DNA of 8,036 nt from an uncultured Phascolarctobacterium sp. GTDB taxonomy: Bacteria > Bacillota > Negativicutes > Acidaminococcales > Acidaminococcaceae. The stretch covers positions 1-8,036 of the forward strand of contig URVO01000057.1 in NCBI GenBank assembly GCA_900551335.1, written 5' to 3'. Below the pieces are notes generated by a model. It saw only the letters and a program-made list of their open reading frames with translations, ran no database searches and was not told where the DNA came from. A program made the translations under genes and the position numbers. Every line of letters begins with the position of its first letter. The stretch's first letter is position 1. This document shows positions 1 through 5,000 of this stretch, piece after piece.

Positions 1-159
1 GCGTGCATTCGCCGCCAGAATCTCCTCCGTCTTTTCCTCCAGCGCCGCCGCCATCGCCAAAAGCGCCGCATTCTTTACCGCCGTACCTGTAACAGCCAGC
101 TTCGCCGCAGCCTTTTTTGCTGCCTGCGCCTTGCCTAAGACCAGTTCATACGTTTCCAT
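1..159 (-). CDS. proA: Glutamate-5-semialdehyde dehydrogenase (gamma-glutamyl phosphate reductase), N-terminal 53 residues
   Basis: ProA reduces gamma-glutamyl phosphate to glutamate-5-semialdehyde with NADPH, the second step of proline synthesis in the cytoplasm. Only the first 53 codons are inside the window; the frame runs off the left edge. The visible peptide starts METYELVLGKAQAAKKAA and continues with an alanine-rich helix and EEILAANA, which is the typical ProA N-terminus (LxxxKAAxxxLA...KNxALxxMAxALxxxxxxILxAN). The start ATG (159-157) has a GAGG ribosome site about 11 bases upstream, overlapping the proB stop codon. An in-frame GTG three codons earlier sits too close to that site to be preferred. 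The proB stop lies only 13 bases upstream, so the two genes are almost certainly co-transcribed and translationally linked. The call rests on recognition of the N-terminus plus the proB neighbour; the catalytic cysteine is outside the window. Confidence 0.9.
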   Translation of the reverse strand, partial: METYELVLGKAQAAKKAAAKLAVTGTAVKNAALLAMAAALEEKTEEILAANAR

Positions 160-172
160 CTCTGTCACCGCC

Positions 173-1312
173 TCACAATATAACTAAATCATCGCGATGA
201 ATAACCTCATCGAAGTTTTTATGTCCAAGAATATCAGCAATCTCTGCGGACTTGCAGCCCTTAATCTGGGCCAGCTCTGCCGAGGAGTAATGCACCAGAC
301 CACGCGCCAGCTCATGCGCATCCTTATCAATTACGCGCACAGTGCTGCCTGCAAGGAACTCGCCCTCCACAGCAAAAATACCTGCGGGAAGAATGCTGCA
401 GCCACCGGCCTTATGAATAGCCTTCGCGCAGCCCTCGTCAACAACAATACTGCCCTGAATCTGCGCACCGAAGGCCAGCCAGCGCTTTCTGAACTGCAGA
501 CGGTTCTCACGGCTCACAAACAGCGTGCCCAGCACCTCGCCCTGCAAAATACGCGTGATGGCATTCTTTTCCGTACCGCTGGCAATAACCAGCTGGATAC
601 CGCTCGAGGTTGCTGCCTTCGCTGCCTGAATCTTTGTCGCCATGCCGCCTGTGCCGCGCGCAGAGCCAACGCCGCCGGCGCTCGCCTCCACCTCCGGCGT
701 AATCTCCAGCACCGTCGGCACAAGCTTTGCCTCAGGATGTGTCTGCGGATTAGCCGTATACAGACCGTCGACGTCGGAAAGAATAATAACAAGGTCAGCG
801 TCCACAATGCCTGCCACCAATGCCGACATATTATCGTTATCGCCAATCTTTAATTCATCCAGAGCAACAACGTCGTTTTCGTTGACAATAGGAATAACCT
901 GCTGTCGCATCAGCTCCATAAAGGTGTTACGCGAATTGGTATAACGGTGACGGTCAATCGCCTCCGTCTTCGTAATCAGCACCTGCGCCACAACCTGCCC
1001 ATAGTCAGCAAAAAACTTCTCATACGTGTGCATCAAAACGCCCTGGCCAACAGCAGCAGCAGCCTGCTTGCCGGGAATCGTCGCCGGCTTGCAGGGCAGG
1101 CCCATGCGATCAACGCCCACAGCCACAGCGCCGCTCGTAACAAGAATCATCTCCTTGCCCTGATTCTGCAAATCGCTGATTTCTCTCGCCAGACGGTCAA
1201 TCTGACTGAAGTTGCGCTTGCCGTTGGCATAGGTAATCGTGCTCGTGCCAACCTTAATAACAATGCGCTTGGCATTTTTCAAGGGCTCACGATATTTTTC
1301 AGCTTCTAACAT
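173..1312 (-). CDS. proB: Glutamate 5-kinase with C-terminal PUA domain
   Basis: Glutamate 5-kinase phosphorylates L-glutamate with ATP to gamma-glutamyl phosphate, the committed step of proline synthesis, in the cytoplasm. The 379-residue protein has the full two-domain length. The amino acid kinase domain (about 12-265) shows IKVGTST (19-25), the SGA loop (60-62), KQAAAAVGQ (82-90), NENDVVA (144-150), GDND (157-160), SDVDGLYT (179-186) and GTGGMATK (220-227), which are the substrate and nucleotide contacts of the family. A PUA domain follows (about 284-370; GSIVVDEGCAKAI and ILPAGI). In characterised enzymes this kinase is feedback-inhibited by proline; nothing visible here argues against that. 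The ATG has a GAGGGG site about 6 bases upstream. It lies 34 bases after obgE and 13 before proA, so it is the middle gene of a compact obgE-proB-proA unit. No oddities were seen. Confidence 0.97.
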   Translation of the reverse strand: MLEAEKYREPLKNAKRIVIKVGTSTITYANGKRNFSQIDRLAREISDLQNQGKEMILVTSGAVAVGVDRMGLPCKPATIPGKQAAAAVGQGVLMHTYEKFFADYGQVVAQVLITKTEAIDRHRYTNSRNTFMELMRQQVIPIVNENDVVALDELKIGDNDNMSALVAGIVDADLVIILSDVDGLYTANPQTHPEAKLVPTVLEITPEVEASAGGVGSARGTGGMATKIQAAKAATSSGIQLVIASGTEKNAITRILQGEVLGTLFVSRENRLQFRKRWLAFGAQIQGSIVVDEGCAKAIHKAGGCSILPAGIFAVEGEFLAGSTVRVIDKDAHELARGLVHYSSAELAQIKGCKSAEIADILGHKNFDEVIHRDDLVIL

Positions 1313-1346
1313 AACAATCCCCTCACTTATATGCGTTCTTGCTTTA

Positions 1347-2633
<1,287 letters not shown>

Positions 2634-2675
2634 CTATCTGTATCGTCAAAAATAAAATTAAATTGTAGATATACA

Positions 2676-2688
2676 TATCTATATTATA
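2676..2688 (-). promoter_or_regulatory. -10 box of the obgE promoter, cut off from its -35 by the insertion sequence
   Basis: Minus-strand TATAAT at 2688-2683 predicts a start near 2676 and a leader of about 55 bases to the obgE ATG, with AGGAG in place. The insertion sequence ends at 2701, only 12 bases upstream of the -10. The -35 window 16 to 18 bases away therefore lies in the element's right-end hairpin and reads only GGGAGT-like sequence, a poor match to TTGACA. There is no extended TG. Joining the two host flanks across the element places TTGCGT (4509-4504) 18 bases from this -10, a plausible but modest ancestral -35. The promoter call is from sequence only. Confidence 0.55.
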
Positions 2689-2700
2689 GCTTATTTTGCC

Positions 2701-2733
2701 TTGACACTCCCCACGCCTAAAGGCGGGGGATTC
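2701..2733 (-). repeat. Right end (RE) of the insertion sequence: hairpin with bulged T, guide GAAT and cleavage site TCAA
   Basis: On the transferred strand the order is GAAT (2733-2730), a stem CCCC-CGCC, loop TTTA, GGCG, an unpaired T (complement of A2713), GGGG (to 2709), then AGTG and TCAA (2704-2701). TnpA of IS608 recognises such imperfect hairpins through an extrahelical T, and the GAAT guide pairs with TCAA to set the cut. The predicted cut is after base 2701. The same hairpin would form the 3' end of the omega-RNA scaffold. No U-tract follows it, so it should not terminate transcription. Confidence 0.85.
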
Positions 2734-2842
2734 TTGCTCCCTGCCACTACATAGTGGCTGAACAGTCCATTTCTGGTAGTTCGCAGTGCAAGATTAGGCT
2801 GTGCCATCAGCCTTCCTAAGACAGGGCATATAGTCTCTTAGG
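2701..2842 (-). ncRNA. Probable omega-RNA (reRNA) scaffold for TnpB, overlapping the tnpB stop and the right end
   Basis: In IS605-group elements the guide RNA of TnpB is made from the tnpB 3' end and right end, and its guide is the host sequence just past the element. The 142 bases here fold into an ordered series of hairpins. One is CCTAAGA/TCTTAGG (2842-2836 with 2821-2815), spanning the tnpB stop codon. The second is AGGCTG/CAGCCT (2813-2808 with 2801-2796). The third is GCCACT/AGTGGC (2758-2753 with 2748-2743). The last is the right-end hairpin (2729-2709). The 3' scaffold end would be TCAA at 2701 and the guide would begin GGCAAAATAAGC (2700 downwards). The 5' limit is a guess; processing cannot be seen. 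Confidence 0.65.
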
Positions 2843-3971
2843 CAGTACGTCTGATATTGCTATCGCCAACGTACTCAGTCGAATTGCAAATATTGACTGC
2901 TCCAAGAATATCTCTATGATTATGGTATCCGCACTTGCAGGTGTAGTTCCTGTCGTTTGCATGGTGGACATCGCCACACACAGGACATCTCTGACTTGTA
3001 TATGCTGGATTTACATAAAGAACTTCTATTCCTGCAAGTCTGGCTTTGTATTCTATGAACTTAGCAAGTCTATAGAATGACCAATTATGCAGGCTGTGGT
3101 TGTTTTTGCGACTTGTTCTTGTCGTAGAGCGTATATTCTGAAGCTGCTCTAATTTTATGGTCTTGACATTATGAGCTACTGCTGTTGCCACAATGTCATG
3201 ACTTAATTTATGGTCTATATCTTTCATGATGCGTTGCTCTTTGTTATTGATATGCTCAACTGCATCTTTATGTTTGGCTTTTTGCAATGCCTTACGCTTT
3301 GCGGCAAAGTGTCTGCGCAAAGCTTTATTCTTACGTCCATTGCCGTAGAACTTAACACTGCCATCGGAACATTTACTTACAGCAGGGCATTTGATACCAA
3401 TGTCTACGCCCATGATATTGCCATCGTCAGAACATACAGGTTCATCGACATTATAAACTATCTGTGCCACGATACTGTTGCTTTTGACGACAACACGCAT
3501 AGTGCCAAGTTTAGAACTGGCAAATGCAGACTTCTGCTTATCTGTCATCTTTGTACGGATTGAAAGCCTTTTAGATTTGCCGTTTATCATAACAGGGAAT
3601 TCAATATTATCGTCTTTGACCTTGAAGTTCTGATTATTGATATAGCAACAAGGCTTTTTCAGAACAGGAAGTGTTGCCACAGCCTTGATATCTTTACCCT
3701 GTTTAGCTGACTTAGCATTTTTACGATCAACGTCACGGCAAGCCTTATTGTACTTCTTAACAATAGACTTTGCATCACGGATACACTGATTAGCAAGAGC
3801 AGATGGCAAATCAGCCTTAACGTCCTTAGTGGTGAGTTTTGCAATAGAAACGCCATTTACAGCATCAGAAACAATACTATTGACCGTAGATATATACGAA
3901 TCCATAGTAGCCTTAACAAGTGTATATTCAGTTTTAGACATATACAGTTTTACTGTTTCTGATAATTGCAT
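2838..3971 (-). CDS. tnpB: RNA-guided DNA endonuclease TnpB (IS605/OrfB family)
   Basis: TnpB is an RuvC-type nuclease guided by the element's own omega-RNA. It cuts DNA next to the transposon-associated motif (predicted TTAC here) and favours retention of the element. At 377 residues it is full length. The RuvC parts are present: GVDIG with D190, KLEQL with E275, and HRDILGAVNI with D354, so the acidic triad is intact. A zinc-ribbon lies between the last two (CPVC, Cys329/332; CKC, Cys345/347). The second half is C-x-C rather than the commoner C-x-x-C. The N-terminal region (1-180) matches the position of the wedge/REC part and is Lys-rich. The ATG follows the tnpA stop by 8 bases, and the AGGTG ribosome site includes the tnpA stop codon, so translation is probably coupled. 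The call is firm; activity is inferred from the intact residues. Confidence 0.95.
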   Translation of the reverse strand: MQLSETVKLYMSKTEYTLVKATMDSYISTVNSIVSDAVNGVSIAKLTTKDVKADLPSALANQCIRDAKSIVKKYNKACRDVDRKNAKSAKQGKDIKAVATLPVLKKPCCYINNQNFKVKDDNIEFPVMINGKSKRLSIRTKMTDKQKSAFASSKLGTMRVVVKSNSIVAQIVYNVDEPVCSDDGNIMGVDIGIKCPAVSKCSDGSVKFYGNGRKNKALRRHFAAKRKALQKAKHKDAVEHINNKEQRIMKDIDHKLSHDIVATAVAHNVKTIKLEQLQNIRSTTRTSRKNNHSLHNWSFYRLAKFIEYKARLAGIEVLYVNPAYTSQRCPVCGDVHHANDRNYTCKCGYHNHRDILGAVNICNSTEYVGDSNIRRTA

Positions 3972-3979
3972 TAAATCAC

Positions 3980-4372
3980 CTATACGTTTTTCTGATTCTC
4001 AATGTATTTCTTAATTACAGCAAGCGGAGTACCGCCAACGGTTGATACGAAATAGCTGTTTGTCCACAAAGACGGAAGTCGTGATTTAAGCCAAGGGTAT
4101 TCATTTCTCAATATGCGAGATGAATAGCCTTTGATCTGCTTAACGGCTTTATGAATGCCGTACTGAGGGTCTACTTCCGAAAGCAGGTGCACATGGTCTG
4201 GCATAATCTCCATTTCGATGATTTCGACCTTGAGATGTTCACAGGTTTCGATTATCAACTCCTTTAAGCGAACATCAACTCCGTTTACTAATACGGAGCG
4301 TCGATACTTTGGACAAAAGACCACATGATATTTACAGGAATAGACTACGTTGTTGTTTGATTTGTATCCCAT
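3980..4372 (-). CDS. tnpA: IS200/IS605-family Y1 HUH transposase TnpA
   Basis: TnpA is a dimeric single-strand transposase that recognises the end hairpins, cuts 3' of TTAC and TCAA and joins the ends through a 5'-phosphotyrosine. The 130-residue protein shows the N-terminal CKYHVVFCPKYRR (13-25), the HUH motif MPDHVHLL (57-64; His60 and His62) and the C-terminal helix VIKKYIENQ (119-127) with catalytic Tyr123. It is slightly shorter than IS608 TnpA, but all catalytic parts are present. The start at 4372 is supported by conserved sequence beginning about ten residues in. No ribosome site precedes it; the -10 box TATAAT ends six bases before the ATG, so the mRNA would be leaderless. tnpB follows 8 bases after the stop. 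Confidence 0.95.
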   Translation of the reverse strand: MGYKSNNNVVYSCKYHVVFCPKYRRSVLVNGVDVRLKELIIETCEHLKVEIIEMEIMPDHVHLLSEVDPQYGIHKAVKQIKGYSSRILRNEYPWLKSRLPSLWTNSYFVSTVGGTPLAVIKKYIENQKNV

Positions 4373-4378
4373 ATAAGT

Positions 4379-4407
4379 ATTATACTACTATTATCTGTCT
4401 ATTGCAA
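4379..4407 (-). promoter_or_regulatory. tnpA promoter, near-consensus sigma-70 type
   Basis: Minus-strand TTGCAA (4407-4402), a 17-base spacer and a perfect TATAAT (4384-4379). The -10 is followed by only ACTTAT before the ATG at 4372, so a start seven bases after the -10 would fall on the A of the initiation codon. It would drive tnpA, tnpB and the omega-RNA, and by read-through obgE-proBA. Confidence 0.75.
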
Positions 4408-4445
4408 GCAGAATCATATAACTGCCGATTATCTAATAAACAAGG

Positions 4446-4501
4446 ATGTCGCCTTATATCCCCATACCTAAAGGTAGGGGCTTTACGGCGACATTTGGTA
4501 A
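4446..4501 (-). repeat. Left end (LE) of the insertion sequence with target TTAC, guide AAAG, bulged hairpin and an outer stem
   Basis: On the transferred strand the order is host TTAC (4501-4498), the cut, a 13-base spacer, AAAG (4484-4481), then CCCC-TACC, loop TTTA, GGTA, a bulged T (complement of A4464) and GGGG (to 4460). The hairpin has the same geometry as the right end, with the inner four pairs changed on both sides. In addition, 8-base arms ATGTCGCC (4494-4487) and GGCGACAT (4453-4446) flank the hairpin and can pair around it, separated from it by unpaired six-base stretches. This outer stem has no counterpart at the right end. The arms carry no U-tract. Confidence 0.85.
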
Positions 4502-4538
4502 AAACGCAACGGGGTGAAGTTGTTAATTCCCTGCAAAC

Positions 4539-4584
4539 AAAAAGCGTACAACACTAAACCTTCACAGATTGTTCGTTGTACGCT
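4539..4584 (-). terminator. Rho-independent terminator, minus strand, ahead of the ancestral obgE promoter
   Basis: Ten-base perfect arms AGCGTACAAC (4584-4575) and GTTGTACGCT (4552-4543) are separated by 22 bases. On the minus strand they are followed by TTTT (4542-4539) and GTTTG. No U-run follows on the plus strand. It would stop minus-strand transcripts arriving from the toxin-antitoxin region before obgE. Its upstream arm contains the putative -35 of the toxin promoter, so an operator role is an alternative reading. The 22-base loop is long for a terminator, which lowers confidence. Confidence 0.6.
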
Positions 4585-4604
4585 CTTCATTCTTATGCTA
4601 AAAT
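4576..4604 (+). promoter_or_regulatory. Promoter of the toxin mRNA
   Basis: TAAAAT (4599-4604) preceded by TGC gives an extended -10. TTGTAC (4576-4581) lies 17 bases upstream as a partial -35. The predicted start is about 4611, giving a toxin mRNA of about 212 nt (4611-4822) with an 87-base leader. The call is from sequence only; the -35 is weak but the extended -10 compensates. Confidence 0.6.
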
Positions 4605-4630
4605 ATTTTTATGGTGCTTCCATAACGGTA

Positions 4631-4690
4631 GGCGGTTAACCCTCTGACGCGATCAATTCAGTTTCACTGAAAATCCCTTAAGAGGGAGGT
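4631..4690 (+). promoter_or_regulatory. Toxin mRNA leader able to sequester the ribosome binding site
   Basis: CCCTCT (4640-4645) is complementary to AGAGGG (4681-4686), which overlaps the ribosome site GGGAGG (4684-4689), eight bases before the toxin ATG. Between them TTCAG/CTGAA (4657-4661 with 4667-4671) forms a second small hairpin. GGCGGTTA (4631-4638) at the 5' side is also complementary to TAACCGCC (4785-4792) at the end of the reading frame, offering a 5'-3' closing interaction. Leader structures that mute translation until processing or refolding are characteristic of type I toxin mRNAs. The folding was judged by eye. Confidence 0.6.
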
Positions 4691-4697
4691 GTTGCTG

Positions 4698-4787
4698 ATG
4701 GATATACTCGAAGTTATTGCTTTACTAAGCTTGTGCATAGCTTGCATTAAACTAGGTATGGACATCAATAAAAACCAAAAAAAATAA
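4698..4787 (+). CDS. Small hydrophobic holin-like/Fst-like type I toxin, 29 residues
   Basis: The peptide MDILEVIALLSLCIACIKLG plus a polar Lys/Asn/Gln tail (MDINKNQKK) has one membrane segment (about residues 3-20) after a short acidic N-terminus and a basic C-terminus. This layout fits the holin-like/TxpA/Fst group of type I toxins, which insert in the membrane and disturb it. GGGAGG stands eight bases before the ATG, a strong ribosome site. The gene has its own extended -10 promoter, a structured leader and a terminator beginning at its stop codon, and it faces a promoter on the other strand that would make an overlapping RNA. It runs opposite to all neighbouring genes and is too short for routine gene calling. 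The family name is by recognition of size, topology and context, not an alignment. A non-toxic membrane peptide remains possible. Confidence 0.75.
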   Translation: MDILEVIALLSLCIACIKLGMDINKNQKK

Positions 4788-4822
4788 CCGCCCTGTCCTG
4801 AGAAAACAAGCGGTTACTTTTT
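4777..4822. terminator. Bidirectional terminator shared by toxin mRNA and antisense RNA
   Basis: TAACCGC (4785-4791) pairs with GCGGTTA (4810-4816) around an 18-base loop. Reading plus, the stem is followed by CTTTTT (4817-4822). Reading minus, it is followed by eight T (4784-4777). The toxin stop codon forms the first three bases of the stem. A shared two-way terminator for convergent toxin and antitoxin RNAs is the hallmark of the pAD1 par locus. The minus-strand form would also end any read-through from the gene at 5001-5681. Confidence 0.8.
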
Positions 4823-4841
4823 GTAGCTAAAACTTTTCAAT

Positions 4842-4857
4842 GGTTAACCGTCTATCG
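4842..4857 (+). repeat. Direct repeat of the toxin leader sequence inside the antisense RNA
   Basis: GGTTAACCGTCTATCG here and GGTTAACCCTCTGACG at 4634-4649 agree at 13 of 16 bases, including the first eight. The first copy is in the toxin mRNA leader and includes the CCCTCT that can cover the ribosome site. The second is transcribed only in the antisense RNA, as its complement. The pair therefore gives trans base-pairing away from the overlapping 3' ends, as the DRa/DRb repeats do in par of pAD1. Confidence 0.6.
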
Positions 4858-4877
4858 GCAGCACCTTTTCTCTACTT

Positions 4878-4906
4878 ATAATAACACAGATAAGCGCTTT
4901 TGACAA
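4878..4906 (-). promoter_or_regulatory. Promoter of the antisense RNA
   Basis: Minus-strand TTGTCA (4906-4901), a 17-base spacer, then TATTAT (4883-4878): five of six matches to each consensus box at optimal spacing. It is the better of the two promoters in this locus, as expected for an antitoxin RNA that must exceed its target. A plus-strand TATAAT overlaps at 4877-4882 but lacks a -35. Confidence 0.75.
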
Positions 4907-4933
4907 GCAAGCACAGCTTATTTCACAAATTTT

Positions 4934-4957
4934 GCACGGCTTACACCGTGCTTTTTT
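4934..4957 (+). terminator. Plus-strand rho-independent terminator without an obvious gene
   Basis: GCACGG (4934-4939), loop CTTACA, CCGTGC (4946-4951) and six T (4952-4957). On the minus strand the stem is followed by AAAATTT, so it acts only in the plus direction. No plus-strand gene ends here. It may be a backup for toxin mRNA that passes 4822, shielding the gene at 5001-5681 from antisense transcription, or it may end an unseen short RNA. Confidence 0.75.
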
Positions 4958-5000
4958 ATTGCTCGCCTAGCGCCATATAAAGCTTTCTTCAACAAAGCCT

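Larger units (their letters stand above)
2701..4497 (-). mobile_element. Complete IS200/IS605-group insertion sequence, IS608 type (1797 bp)
   Basis: The element moves as a single strand by peel-and-paste. It is oriented with its left end at 4497 and its right end at 2701, and carries tnpA then tnpB in the same direction. Boundaries come from the family's own logic. On the transferred (minus) strand a TTAC target (4501-4498) lies directly outside the left end and TCAA (2704-2701) is the last tetranucleotide of the right end. AAAG (4484-4481) and GAAT (2733-2730) stand immediately 5' of the left and right hairpins. These are the four tetranucleotides described for IS608 of Helicobacter pylori (CL TTAC, GL AAAG, CR TCAA, GR GAAT). 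There is no terminal inverted repeat or target duplication, as expected. Both genes are open and key residues are present, so the copy looks autonomous. Its base composition appears AT-richer than the flanking genes, suggesting acquisition. Confidence 0.9.
4777..4871 (-). ncRNA. Putative antisense antitoxin RNA (about 95 nt)
   Basis: A near-consensus promoter (4906-4878) predicts a start near 4871, and the bidirectional terminator ends the transcript near 4777. The last 46 or so bases are fully complementary to the 3' end of the toxin mRNA (4777-4822). Upstream of that, the RNA holds the complement of GGTTAACCGTCTATCG (4842-4857), which matches the toxin leader at 4634-4649 in 13 of 16 positions. 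It could therefore contact both ends of the toxin mRNA. No reading frame of note was seen in it. The existence of the RNA is a prediction. Confidence 0.65.

Noticed and set aside
197..1309. Several plus-strand frames opposite proB
   Set aside because: proB is unambiguous on the minus strand and these frames lack ribosome sites and recognisable sequence.
2709..2729. Right-end hairpin as a terminator for tnpB
   Set aside because: The stem is followed by AGTGTCAAGGC on the minus strand, with no U-tract.
2838..3971. TnpB-like nuclease-dead repressor (TldR) instead of an active TnpB
   Set aside because: The guide would fall on a promoter, which made this attractive, but Asp190, Glu275 and Asp354 are all present and tnpA and both ends are intact, so an ordinary active TnpB is the better reading.
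4309..4557. 82-codon plus-strand frame over the tnpA start and left end
   Set aside because: It runs antisense through the transposase promoter, the left-end hairpin and a terminator, with no ribosome site; it is explained by the element's ends.
4877..4882. Plus-strand TATAAT as a promoter for a short RNA ending at 4957
   Set aside because: No -35 at 16-18 bases and no extended TG; the sequence is explained as the back of the antisense -10 box.
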